DNA of 33,983 bases from an uncultured beta proteobacterium (GCA_903843315.1 CAIMPQ010000060.1:1-33983), one strand, 5' to 3'. Counted from the stretch's first letter, positions 22,489 to 30,774 are shown. Program-made: numbers and translations. The notes: generated by a model from the sequence alone, not told the origin.

Positions 22489-23968
22489 TCGGATGATCAA
22501 ATACCAAGCGAATATCAATGGAACCAATATTGGAGCTGCGGGTCATTGTGAGTTTATCTAAGCGATTGTTCTTGCTCCAGCTATAAACCAAATCCCAGCC
22601 ATCCTGACTAATTTTGCTGACTTGCCCTTTAGGGTTTCTTTCGACACTTGCTTCGCTACCTGGCCGTACTTCGCCTCTTAGCCAATTTGATAACCCCCGC
22701 GCAGGTAGCGGTAGGCCTAAAGTGTTTTGCATTAAGGTATCGGCATCAATGGCGGTAACTATTTGGCCGTCGCGCTCAAGCGTTGCTTCTCCAGGAGTAA
22801 TTGTTATTTTCGCAATGGAGCCGCCTACGGGGTTGCGAATCTCTAAAGTATCTTTGAGTGCTTCTTGGGTCAAACTAAACCCTCCTGAGCCACCTTGATT
22901 TTGGGCTTCAGTAAGCCCGCTGATTTTGACTGCAAAGCGACCATCCCAAGAGCCGTTAGGGGCCTGTTCTGGGCTAGACCAGTCGGGCTTCAAGCGCTGA
23001 AGTGTTTCTTTTAGGGTGGGGTTATTGGCGTCTAATTTTTGACCTTGACGCCACATTGCTTCAGCTTCGGGTTTGCGATTCATTATCCACAATACTTCGC
23101 CGGTATGTGCTGCGATATCGGCCTCTGGCTTCATGGCGAATGCTTGCTGAAGCTGCTCTAAAGCAATTGCATTTTTCCCAAGACGAAAATTAACCCAACC
23201 TAAACTATCTAGTATGAAGCTATCTTTAGGAGAAAGCTGATGTGCTTTACTGATGAGTGCAAAAGCTTCTGGTAATTTGATATTCCGATCAGCCAATGAG
23301 TAACCCAAGGCATTTAAAGAATTTGCATCATTGGGATTCTTACGCAAAATCTCGCGTAGCGTTTTTTCCATCACATCCAAACGCCCAGACTTTTCGGCGG
23401 ACATGGCATAGGTATATAAGAGCCCTTGATCTTTTGGCGCTATTTTTACAGTGGATGCAATTTCATAAAAGGCGCGCAAAGCCTCGGTTTCATCTTTGGC
23501 TTTTGCGAGTAAGGCTTGCAATTGCAAAAGCGTATTTTCTTGTTGTGCGGGAGTTTGTTGACTCAATAATGTAATTGCGGGTTTTACAGCGTCTGACCAG
23601 CGATTACTTAACACCAGCAGAGTAATGAGTACTTCTTTTGGTTTTGTTTGGGATGCTGGCGATAGTTCATCCCAAGTTTTGGCCGCCTGTAAGGCTAAAT
23701 CAGGGGAGCCACCTGCAATAGCAATTTCCATCGCCCTTTGAGCCAAACGAGGATCTTTATATTGACGCGCCATTTCCATATAGGTGTTGTAGGCTAAGCC
23801 GGCCTCTCCGCGTTGCAAGGCAATTTCAGAGGCCAGCACTTCAAATATCACTTCACCACTCTGCGGGGCATTTGTAGGTGTCTGGGCCTGGCTGGAACCA
23901 GCTACCCCTCCAGTCAGCGCCAATAGGAATAAGCCCGTAAAAAAGGGCTTCATTGTGAATTTGCTCAT
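22481..23968 (-). CDS. TPR-repeat protein fused to a C-terminal LolB-like domain
   Basis: This 495-residue exported protein has a signal peptide (about 1-29, cleaved near S-S-Q-A-Q), a helical TPR region (about 38-325, with clear repeats around A-L-G-Y-S-L-A-D and S-L-G-W-V-N-F-R-L-G-K), then a linker and a LolB-like domain (about 340-493). The LolB signs are W-D-G-R-F-A-V-K, G-G-F-S-L with I-R-N-P-V-G-G-S, the L-G-L-P-L-P-A-R-G-L-S-N-W-L-R-G segment, and the I-D-I-R-L-V-F-D end. LolB accepts lipoproteins from LolA at the outer membrane and is itself a lipoprotein, but this fusion contains no cysteine. In relatives the two parts are usually adjacent genes before ispE. The start could also be GTG 23974 or ATG 23953. 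Confidence 0.85.
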   Translation of the reverse strand: MSKFTMKPFFTGLFLLALTGGVAGSSQAQTPTNAPQSGEVIFEVLASEIALQRGEAGLAYNTYMEMARQYKDPRLAQRAMEIAIAGGSPDLALQAAKTWDELSPASQTKPKEVLITLLVLSNRWSDAVKPAITLLSQQTPAQQENTLLQLQALLAKAKDETEALRAFYEIASTVKIAPKDQGLLYTYAMSAEKSGRLDVMEKTLREILRKNPNDANSLNALGYSLADRNIKLPEAFALISKAHQLSPKDSFILDSLGWVNFRLGKNAIALEQLQQAFAMKPEADIAAHTGEVLWIMNRKPEAEAMWRQGQKLDANNPTLKETLQRLKPDWSSPEQAPNGSWDGRFAVKISGLTEAQNQGGSGGFSLTQEALKDTLEIRNPVGGSIAKITITPGEATLERDGQIVTAIDADTLMQNTLGLPLPARGLSNWLRGEVRPGSEASVERNPKGQVSKISQDGWDLVYSWSKNNRLDKLTMTRSSNIGSIDIRLVFDHPND

Positions 23969-24003
23969 AAGCACATTCTAATCTGCGAATCTACAATTCA
24001 TTT

Positions 24004-24840
24004 ATGCCAGAACTCCCAGAGGTTGAAGTAACCAGGTTAGGAATTGCCCCCCATCTTCAGGGGCAAAAGCTAAGCGCCGTCAAAGTGCTGGATGGACGTT
24101 TACGTTGGCCCGTTCCGAGTAACTTGCCAAAGATTCTTCCAGGTCAAAAGGTGCACTCCATAGATAGGCGCGGAAAGTACCTCTTAATTGAAATGGATAT
24201 GGGTCACCTACTGATTCATTTGGGTATGACGGGGACTCTCAGAGTCTTGCCTTGTTCAGAACCGTTGAAAACACACGATCGAGTCACGTTTGAATTTGGC
24301 AAGTTCAGTTTGCGCTTACATGATCCTCGTAAATTTGGTGCTGTCTTGTGGCACCCCAAAACCAAGGGCGCGCTTGACAAGCATGTGCTCTTACAAAAGC
24401 TTGGAGTGGAACCATTTTCATCCGAGTTTGCAGGAGAGCTTGGTGCTGCAATTCTGTATCAAGCTTCTCGCAAAAGAAGTATTGCCGTTAAGCAATTCCT
24501 CTTAGCCGGCCAAGCGGTGGTAGGTGTTGGAAATATCTACTGTTCAGAAAGTTTGTTTATGGCCGGTATTCATCCAACAAAAGCAGCGGGTAAGTTAACC
24601 CGTCTGCAGTGCGTTCGTTTAGCAGAGGCTGTGAGAGTCATTCTGAAAAAAGCCATCGATGCTGGGGGCAGTAGTTTGAAGGATTTTGTAAATAGTGAAG
24701 GAGATCCAGGCCACTTCATGGTGCAAACCAAAGTATATGACCGCAAAGGCTTGCCCTGCAAGGTTTGCAAGACGCCCATCACCCAAATAGTGCAGGGACA
24801 ACGATCCACTTATTTTTGTCCTCAATGTCAAAAACGTTGA
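24004..24840 (+). CDS. mutM: Bifunctional DNA-formamidopyrimidine glycosylase/AP lyase
   Basis: MutM (Fpg) removes 8-oxoguanine and related lesions and cuts the abasic site. The 278-residue protein starts M-P-E-L-P-E-V-E-V; the mature N-terminal Pro is the catalytic nucleophile and Glu3 the acid. R-R-G-K-Y-L-L-I-E carries the conserved Lys, G-V-G-N-I-Y-C-S-E is the helix-two-turn-helix, and a C-terminal zinc finger has C-x2-C and C-P-Q-C. All catalytic and zinc residues are present. It is divergent from the TPR-LolB gene and overlaps mutY by 16 bases. Confidence 0.97.
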   Translation: MPELPEVEVTRLGIAPHLQGQKLSAVKVLDGRLRWPVPSNLPKILPGQKVHSIDRRGKYLLIEMDMGHLLIHLGMTGTLRVLPCSEPLKTHDRVTFEFGKFSLRLHDPRKFGAVLWHPKTKGALDKHVLLQKLGVEPFSSEFAGELGAAILYQASRKRSIAVKQFLLAGQAVVGVGNIYCSESLFMAGIHPTKAAGKLTRLQCVRLAEAVRVILKKAIDAGGSSLKDFVNSEGDPGHFMVQTKVYDRKGLPCKVCKTPITQIVQGQRSTYFCPQCQKR

Positions 24841-25970
24841 TAGAAACTTTTTCAAAGAAGCTGATTGCTTGGCACGGGGTTAGTGGTCGCTCGGGTTTGC
24901 CTTGGCAAAACAATCGAGATCCCTATGCCGTATGGGTTTCTGAAATCATGTTGCAACAAACCCAAGTAGCGACCGTGCTGGAACGTTATCCCCGCTTCAT
25001 GAAGCGTTTTCCAACAGTGAAAAAGCTAGCTGCAGCGGATATCGATGAAGTGCTGGCTGAGTGGGCAGGCTTGGGCTATTACTCCCGCGCTAGAAATTTG
25101 CATACCTGCGCTCAGCAAGTGATGCAAGATTTTTCTGGAAAGTTTCCCAATGATCCCATGCTCCTTGAGCAACTCAAAGGGATTGGTCGGTCAACAGCGG
25201 GCGCCATTGCAGCATTTGCATTTCATGAAAAAGCGCCCATTCTGGATGCGAATGTCAAAAGAATTTTGGCGCGTTTATTTGCAATTGAAGGGGCAATCCA
25301 AGAAAAGATAGTGAATGATCGCCTGTGGGATTTGGCTACAGCATTGCTACCGAGTAATTCGGAGGATATGCCGGTGTATACGCAAGCTTTGATGGACTTT
25401 GGAGCAACCTGGTGTACTTCACGAAAACCGGTGTGCATCACTGGTGAGAAAAAATGCCCCTTTGTCAAAGATTGCCAGGCCAATTTGAGCGACCAAGTTA
25501 TGGCCCTCCCGCAAAAAGTAGTGAAGGCAAAATCCCCAGAATTTGATTGCGACATGTTGTTGATTCGATTGGACAATGCAGTCCTGCTGCAAAAGCGTCC
25601 GAGTAAGGCAATCTGGGGTGGTTTATGGTCCTTACCAGAATCCCCTTGGAGACCAAGAACCACTGTTAATGGAAGGTCTCCTAAAGCCTTAAAAGGGTTG
25701 CTAGAAGCGGCGCTCCCCGATGAGAAGAGCAGCGTCATGCTGCAGTCCCTTGGGGATCTAAGGCAAGGTCAACAGATCAAACATATCTTTACGCATCGCC
25801 GTCTGTGGATGCAAATTTGGGAAGTTCATTCCTTGAAGTCTTTGGAATTGACGAGCTCAAACTTTAAGTGGGTGCCCCTCAATCAATTAGGGCGATATGG
25901 TTTGCCACAGCCAATTAAACTTTTATTACAGGGATTGAGTCTAGCTCGCGGTGACGATCTAAAAAAATAA
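24825..25970 (+). CDS. mutY: Adenine DNA glycosylase MutY, unusual Fe-S loop
   Basis: MutY removes adenine mispaired with 8-oxoguanine, complementing MutM. The 381-residue protein has V-S-E40-I-M-L-Q-Q-T-Q-V with the catalytic Glu, the helix-hairpin-helix L-K-G-I-G-R-S-T-A-G, and the catalytic Asp in I-L-D141-A-N-V-K-R. The four cluster cysteines are C197, C204, C211 and C217, spaced x6-x6-x5 rather than the usual x6-x2-x5. A C-terminal NUDIX-like 8-oxoG recognition domain follows (about 235-375). I chose ATG 24825, which overlaps mutM by 16 bases. Its end overlaps rapZ by 56 bases. Confidence 0.95.
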   Translation: MSKTLIETFSKKLIAWHGVSGRSGLPWQNNRDPYAVWVSEIMLQQTQVATVLERYPRFMKRFPTVKKLAAADIDEVLAEWAGLGYYSRARNLHTCAQQVMQDFSGKFPNDPMLLEQLKGIGRSTAGAIAAFAFHEKAPILDANVKRILARLFAIEGAIQEKIVNDRLWDLATALLPSNSEDMPVYTQALMDFGATWCTSRKPVCITGEKKCPFVKDCQANLSDQVMALPQKVVKAKSPEFDCDMLLIRLDNAVLLQKRPSKAIWGGLWSLPESPWRPRTTVNGRSPKALKGLLEAALPDEKSSVMLQSLGDLRQGQQIKHIFTHRRLWMQIWEVHSLKSLELTSSNFKWVPLNQLGRYGLPQPIKLLLQGLSLARGDDLKK

Positions 25971-26805
25971 GCTGCAGGGCACTTAAATCTTTTTGTGCGC
26001 GGAAGTGTTCGCTAAGACGGTTAACTAAGTAGACCGACCGATGTTGTCCCCCAGTGCAACCAATTGCCACTGTTAAATAGCTACGACCATCTGCTATGTA
26101 ATGGGGTAACCATTTTTCAATAAATTGGGTAATGTCTCTTTCCATACTAATTACTTCTGGAATGTTTTCTAGGAACTCTTTCACGGGTTTGTCGTTGCCG
26201 GTGAGGGGCCTCAAGACTTTGTCGTAATGGGGGTTTGGTAGGCAGCGAACATCAAACACTAAGTCTGCGTCGCTGGGAACTCCTTTTTTAAAACCAAAGG
26301 ATTCAAAAATAACCGTCAGTCCGAGTGGCTTATCTTTAAAAATATCTTGAATCCAAGCACGCAATGCATTGGCAGGTAAATTACTTGTATCAATGCTATG
26401 TGCTTGGGCGCGCAGAGGCTCAAGTAAAGTACGCTCATTATCGATAGCTTCAATTAGTGTGGCAGATCCAGTCTTTGCTGTGCTTTTGGAAAGCGGGTGG
26501 CGTCGGCGAGTTTCTGAAAAGCGTTGTACTAAGGTGTTGGTGTCCGCGTTTAAGAAAATCACGCGAACTTGATGATGGCTTCGTAAATTTTCTAGGATAG
26601 ATGGCAGGTCGGCAAGCGATTGACCACGACGTGCATCAATCGCCACGGCTACTTGCTCACTGTTTTCTTGCTCAAGAGTATGAATGAGATTTTCGAGAAG
26701 CGAAACAGGCAAGTTATCCACACAGTCATAACCTGCATCCTCAAAAGCCCTTAGGGCAACTGATTTACCCGAGCCAGAGATTCCGGTAATCAAATTAATT
26801 TGCAT
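25915..26805 (-). CDS. rapZ: RapZ family nucleotide-binding protein (RNase adapter)
   Basis: RapZ binds nucleotides and, in E. coli, steers RNase E to the GlmZ small RNA to control glucosamine-6-phosphate synthase; its role in betaproteobacteria is less clear. The 296-residue protein has the Walker A G8-I-S-G-S-G-K-S near the N-terminus, D-N-L-P-V-S-L-L, and the C-terminal V-A-I-G-C-T-G-G-Q-H-R-S-V-Y motif typical of the family. It lies three bases after hprK. Its last 56 bases overlap the end of mutY on the opposite strand. Confidence 0.95.
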   Translation of the reverse strand: MQINLITGISGSGKSVALRAFEDAGYDCVDNLPVSLLENLIHTLEQENSEQVAVAIDARRGQSLADLPSILENLRSHHQVRVIFLNADTNTLVQRFSETRRRHPLSKSTAKTGSATLIEAIDNERTLLEPLRAQAHSIDTSNLPANALRAWIQDIFKDKPLGLTVIFESFGFKKGVPSDADLVFDVRCLPNPHYDKVLRPLTGNDKPVKEFLENIPEVISMERDITQFIEKWLPHYIADGRSYLTVAIGCTGGQHRSVYLVNRLSEHFRAQKDLSALQLIFLDRHRELDSIPVIKV

Positions 26806-26808
26806 GGC

Positions 26809-27795
26809 TTAGAGTAGGCGCCCTTGAGATTTGATGGAATCCGCTTCAGCGTTCATTTGGATACGCTGCCGCTCAATAAATTCTTTGAGAGTATCAATTC
26901 CACGCAATTGCAAAATAGTATTCCGCACTGCTGCCTCAACCAAAACTGCCAAGTTGCGACCAGCAGCCACTTGAATTTTGACAGTGCGGATAGGGATCCC
27001 TAATACGTCAATATGTTGAGCCTCTAAAGGTAGTCTTTCAAACTCACCATCAGTTCTGCGAACAAGTTGTACGATGAGACGCAACTTGAGTTTGCGACGT
27101 ACAGCCGTTTCGCCAAAGATAGTACGAATATCTAAAAGGCCTAGGCCACGAACCTCAAGCAGGTTACGCAAGATGATGGGGCAGCGCCCTTCAATATAAT
27201 CGGGACCGAGGCGTGCAAAGTCAACAGCATCATCAGCAACCAAACCGTGGCCGCGAGAAATGAGCTCAAGACCCAATTCGCTTTTGCCGAGACCTGAGTC
27301 ACCGGTTAACAATACGCCTAAACCCAAAATGTCCATAAATACGCCATGCATCGTGATTTGCGGAGCACCAATTTTGGTTAAGTAGGTGCGTAGATGGTCG
27401 ATGACCTCTGCTGCAGAGATGTTGGTAGTAAATAAAGGGGTTGAAGAGCGCTGGCAGAAAAGTTGAAGATCGGTATCTGCCGCTTTACCGTCAGCCACAA
27501 TGACGCAAGGCGGAGTTTTAGAAATTAAGCTGGCAATCTGCTCCTGCCGCTGTTTAGGGTCTAAGGCCGCATGGTAGTCCACTTCTTGTACGCCAAAGAT
27601 TTGAATACGACTAGGGTGGATTAGATTTAAGTGACCCACTAAATCAGAGCTAGCTGCAGCAGCTTTGACTGCTTCAGCTGGAAAAGTGCGGTCAGCACCT
27701 TCTAATCCACCAATCCAAGAAAGCTTAAGATCTGAAACGTTATCGTCAAATATCTGTTGTGCATTTACTCCTTCTAAGAGCAATGGCTGCGTCAT
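26809..27795 (-). CDS. hprK: HPr kinase/phosphorylase
   Basis: HprK phosphorylates or dephosphorylates HPr on a serine and so regulates PTS activity. The 328-residue protein has the N-terminal regulatory domain (about 1-130), the Walker A G-D-S-G-L-G-K-S-E, H-G-L-V-A-D-D-A-V, and the HprK signature L-E-V-R-G-L-G-L-L-D-I. I chose ATG 27795; its start overlaps the ptsN stop by four bases (ATGA). An 11-residue longer frame begins inside ptsN and is unlikely. Together with ptsN and rapZ it forms the usual betaproteobacterial regulatory PTS block. Confidence 0.96.
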   Translation of the reverse strand: MTQPLLLEGVNAQQIFDDNVSDLKLSWIGGLEGADRTFPAEAVKAAAASSDLVGHLNLIHPSRIQIFGVQEVDYHAALDPKQRQEQIASLISKTPPCVIVADGKAADTDLQLFCQRSSTPLFTTNISAAEVIDHLRTYLTKIGAPQITMHGVFMDILGLGVLLTGDSGLGKSELGLELISRGHGLVADDAVDFARLGPDYIEGRCPIILRNLLEVRGLGLLDIRTIFGETAVRRKLKLRLIVQLVRRTDGEFERLPLEAQHIDVLGIPIRTVKIQVAAGRNLAVLVEAAVRNTILQLRGIDTLKEFIERQRIQMNAEADSIKSQGRLL

Positions 27796-28253
27796 TTTAT
27801 TTTCCCCCACTGCTGCAATAGTTCGCATACTTTGATCGGATCATTGGTAGACGACAAAAATTGACGGGCATTTGCATCAGATAGTAATTGGGCGATAGAG
27901 GATAGGATTTCTAAATGCTGTTGAGTTGCCTTTTCTGGTACTAACAAAAAAATCAGAATGGAGACTGGTTCTCCATCTGGGGCAGCAAATTCAATGGGGT
28001 CTTTTAGTTTTAGTAAGGCGGCAATTGGTTGCTTCAAGCCTTTCACGCGACCATGCGGGATAGCAACACCAGCACCAAGCGCGGTAGAGCCTAAATCTTC
28101 ACGCGCATTCAGAAAATCAACAATAGCGCTAGCTTCAAGGCCAGCATGCTTTGAGAATAGGGCTCCGGCTGCTGCAAATGCATCAGCCCTGTTTTTGGCG
28201 GGGTTGTCTAATGCAATGCAGTCAGGGGTGAAAAGAGTTGTCAGGGCATTCAT
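27792..28253 (-). CDS. ptsN: PTS IIA-like nitrogen-regulatory protein PtsN (EIIA-Ntr)
   Basis: PtsN is the terminal phosphoacceptor of the nitrogen PTS and regulates targets such as potassium transport, rather than sugar uptake. The 153-residue protein has the fructose-type IIA fold with the active-site histidine in G-V-A-I-P-H67-G-R-V and the P-V-x-I-L-I-F-L-L-V-P segment followed by H-L-E-I-L-S-S-I-A. It sits between hpf and hprK. In most relatives rpoN lies two genes upstream; here it does not. Confidence 0.95.
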   Translation of the reverse strand: MNALTTLFTPDCIALDNPAKNRADAFAAAGALFSKHAGLEASAIVDFLNAREDLGSTALGAGVAIPHGRVKGLKQPIAALLKLKDPIEFAAPDGEPVSILIFLLVPEKATQQHLEILSSIAQLLSDANARQFLSSTNDPIKVCELLQQWGKIK

Positions 28254-28286
28254 TTGAATTGATTATAGGTGTCCTGACGCCTGAGA

Positions 28287-28610
28287 TTACTCAAATCGCT
28301 TGTCGTGATGGTGATCTTGAAGTTTTTCTTTATGTTTTACAACTTGACGCTCGAGTTTATCAACCACCGCATCCATGGCATGGTACAAATCAGCGTTGTG
28401 TGCTTCAGCGAACAATTCCTTACCTTTTAGGTGAATCGTGATCTCTGCGCTCTGACGGAGTTCCTTTTCTTTGGCGTTATCTACAACGAGAAAGGCGGAA
28501 GCATCAATTACATGGTCAAAGTGCTTACGAATTTTGGCCATCCCAGCTTCCAGGTGCGTACGCATGGCTGGCGTTACTTCCAGGTGGCGGCTATTAATTT
28601 TCAAATTCAT
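28287..28610 (-). CDS. hpf: Ribosome hibernation-promoting factor (short form)
   Basis: HPF binds the 30S decoding region and helps inactivate ribosomes as 100S or 70S forms in stationary phase. The 107-residue protein is a short HPF/RaiA-type domain with I-N-S-R-H-L-E-V-T-P-A-M, the central E-I-T-I-H-L-K-G-K-E-L-F-A-E-A and D-L-Y-H-A-M-D-A-V-V-D-K-L-E-R. A His-rich end (D-H-H-H-D-K-R) follows. I chose the second Met (28610) because the AGGAG site ends immediately before the first ATG and is six bases from the second. It lies in the place usual for yhbH/hpf before ptsN. Confidence 0.94.
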   Translation of the reverse strand: MNLKINSRHLEVTPAMRTHLEAGMAKIRKHFDHVIDASAFLVVDNAKEKELRQSAEITIHLKGKELFAEAHNADLYHAMDAVVDKLERQVVKHKEKLQDHHHDKRFE

Positions 28611-28798
28611 CAGCATCTCCTCTTATATACGCTTGCGCATGCTCATGCATGGGGTGCGCAGCAGGCCCCTAAAATTATTTGAGCAGTATTTTTTGAAAGA
28701 AACTTCATGAACCTCCAGCGTATCAGCGAATTTGCCGAAAACCAAGAGGGAAAGCACTTTTTTATTACATACATAAATTGCTTCTTAACTTACCCAGC

Positions 28799-29566
28799 TT
28801 ACATCCGGAAGTTTTCGCCTAAATAAACTCTTCGTACAGCGTCGTTTTGGATGATCTGATCTGGCTTACCCTCGGCCAGGACGCTGCCTTCACTGATAAT
28901 GTAGGCGTGGTCGCAAATACCCAGGGTTTCACGAACGTTGTGGTCAGTAATGAGCACGCCGATTTGGCGATCCCGTAGGAAGCGCACAATACGCTGGATT
29001 TCCCCAACAGCGATAGGGTCAACACCAGCAAATGGCTCATCTAATAGGATAAATTTTGGCTGAGAAGCCAAAGCTCTAGCAATCTCAACCCTTCGGCGCT
29101 CTCCGCCAGATAATGAGAGGGCTGGATTATTCCGTAAGTGGGTGATTTGCAGTTCACCCAGAAGCTCGTCAAGGCGAGTGGCAATTTCCGCTTTGCTCAG
29201 GGGTTTACCGCCCTGCACTTGGAGCTCCAGAACTGCCTGGATGTTTTCAGCAACATTCAGTTTTCTAAAAACAGAGGCTTCTTGGGGAAGATACGATAAG
29301 CCCATCCGCGCACGCTCATGAATAGGTAAATGAGTAATATCCGCACCATCTAAAACAATGTTTCCGCCATCGAGTGGGACCAGGCCAACAATCATGTAAA
29401 ACGAAGTCGTTTTACCAGCACCATTTGGTCCAAGAAGGCCTACCACTTCACCACATTTCACTTGGATGGAAACATCACGAACTACAGTTCTGGAACCGTA
29501 ACGCTTTTGTAGATGATGGGCACTAAGAGTAGCCGTCTGATTGGGTTGCGCTAAATCCGTTGTCAT
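28799..29566 (-). CDS. lptB: LPS export ABC transporter ATP-binding protein LptB
   Basis: LptB is the cytoplasmic ATPase of the LptB2FG complex that extracts LPS from the inner membrane. The 255-residue protein has the Walker A G-P-N-G-A-G-K-T-T, Q-loop region with Y-L-P-Q-E-A-S-V-F, the ABC signature L-S-G-G-E-R-R-R-V-E and Walker B F-I-L-L-D-E-P-F-A-G-V-D-P, then H-loop D-H-N-V-R-E-T. This Y-L-P-Q-E plus E-P-F-A-G-V-D-P pattern is characteristic of LptB. Its start overlaps the lptA stop by four bases. Confidence 0.97.
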   Translation of the reverse strand: MTTDLAQPNQTATLSAHHLQKRYGSRTVVRDVSIQVKCGEVVGLLGPNGAGKTTSFYMIVGLVPLDGGNIVLDGADITHLPIHERARMGLSYLPQEASVFRKLNVAENIQAVLELQVQGGKPLSKAEIATRLDELLGELQITHLRNNPALSLSGGERRRVEIARALASQPKFILLDEPFAGVDPIAVGEIQRIVRFLRDRQIGVLITDHNVRETLGICDHAYIISEGSVLAEGKPDQIIQNDAVRRVYLGENFRM

Positions 29567-30132
29567 TTCTCTAATGTAGCTTTTCTTCGTGGTGAAAGGA
29601 TTGCTCTAGCCAATGGCAGATCATCCGGCTTTGCATTTGTTGGAGGTATAACCCGATAGTACTGCTTTACGTCGTCATACTCAATTTTCCAGCCGCGCAA
29701 TTGATCAAGCATCTGCATATTTAAAAGACGCTTAAGAGTAGCTTCGCCGGTTAATGTGAGCACTTCGGTTTTAGCGTTATAGATAACTTGACTTGCTTGC
29801 CCTTGCATGAATTCCTCTGCCAAACCTTCGCGGCGTTGTCTAAAGGAAGCGACTGCATCGGGTGTACCCTTCATATCTACAGCTTCATAGCCTTCGGGGT
29901 CAACCTGTATGTGGCCAGCATCACCGGTAATCACAATGCTGCCTTTGATAAGCAAAACTTGCCCATTCAAATCATAAATTTGTTGAACATCATTTACGGA
30001 AACTTTTTCTGCCTCAAGAATAATGGGCTTATCTTGATCTGCCTTTTCGGCGTTAGCATCGCCCCCCAGGGCAAGACCAAGGGAGAGCAATACAAAAGCA
30101 AAGCGAAGGGCAGAATGAATTACTGTATGCAT
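29563..30132 (-). CDS. lptA: LPS transport periplasmic protein LptA
   Basis: LptA forms the periplasmic bridge that carries LPS from LptC to LptD at the outer membrane. The 189-residue precursor has a signal peptide (about 1-28, L-G-G-D-A-N-A) and the OstA-like beta-jellyroll: P-I-I-L-E-A-E-K-V-S-V-N-D, L-N-G-Q-V-L-L-I-K-G, and A-S-Q-V-I-Y-N-A-K-T-E-V-L-T-L-T-G. Length is normal. It abuts lptC with no intergenic base and overlaps lptB by four bases. Confidence 0.94.
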   Translation of the reverse strand: MHTVIHSALRFAFVLLSLGLALGGDANAEKADQDKPIILEAEKVSVNDVQQIYDLNGQVLLIKGSIVITGDAGHIQVDPEGYEAVDMKGTPDAVASFRQRREGLAEEFMQGQASQVIYNAKTEVLTLTGEATLKRLLNMQMLDQLRGWKIEYDDVKQYYRVIPPTNAKPDDLPLARAILSPRRKATLEK

Positions 30133-30774
30133 TTATTGAGTTGCACGAGGAGCTCGTTCAATCCGCCCTTTAACTTGGCCGGAGAGCGTCATACTTTGTT
30201 GTACGTTATCAAAGATGCCGCCTTCTGTAGAGTTCATGACAGACATACCCTGCTCAAGGGTAATAGGCTTATCGGTTTCAATAATGTCATCATTAATGAG
30301 AACTTTGAAATAGCTTGAGGTTGCTAACATGCGTAGGGTCGCTGGCTCTGTTGCGGTAGCTGCTTGCGCTGGCCGGAAGATTGAAGCGTTATTGATTAAA
30401 TCCAAAATGGTGAGATCACCATCAAGGTGTCCGGTATCCGATTTTACGGTTACCGGTGCTTTATTGGCTTGAAAGAGGCGCATGCGTGGAGTAGTGATAT
30501 CAATTGAAGCATCATCATCGTAATGAACCACCTTCTTGCCCAGAACTCGATATTTGGTGGCTCCAAATTCATTTAGTGCAGAAAGCGCGCCATCGTTGAT
30601 GGTGTAGTCAGGCTCATGCAGCCTGGCACGCTCCAGAGCAGATTTTTCTATTGGCGTATTTTTTTGGACTAACCAAAAAGTGGCTAAGGTCAGAGCGCCC
30701 ATCAAAATTAAAGGTGTCAGACGCAATAAGGTGCGACCAATGCCGAGTTTGATTTGTCGAGGGTTTAATTGCAT
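30133..30774 (-). CDS. lptC: LPS export periplasmic protein LptC
   Basis: LptC is a single-helix inner-membrane protein whose periplasmic jellyroll passes LPS from LptB2FG to LptA. The 213-residue protein has one N-terminal helix (about 17-36) and then a beta-rich domain with P-D-Y-T-I-N-D-G, Y-R-V-L-G-K-K-V-V-H-Y and T-P-R-M-R-L-F, the usual LptC layout. Sequence conservation in this family is low, so synteny (kdsC before, lptA after) carries part of the weight. Confidence 0.9.
   Translation of the reverse strand: MQLNPRQIKLGIGRTLLRLTPLILMGALTLATFWLVQKNTPIEKSALERARLHEPDYTINDGALSALNEFGATKYRVLGKKVVHYDDDASIDITTPRMRLFQANKAPVTVKSDTGHLDGDLTILDLINNASIFRPAQAATATEPATLRMLATSSYFKVLINDDIIETDKPITLEQGMSVMNSTEGGIFDNVQQSMTLSGQVKGRIERAPRATQ

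Noticed and set aside
28707..28826. Plus-strand frame of 39 codons in the lptB-hpf gap
   Set aside because: It has no ribosome-binding site, overlaps the end of lptB antisense, and resembles no family.
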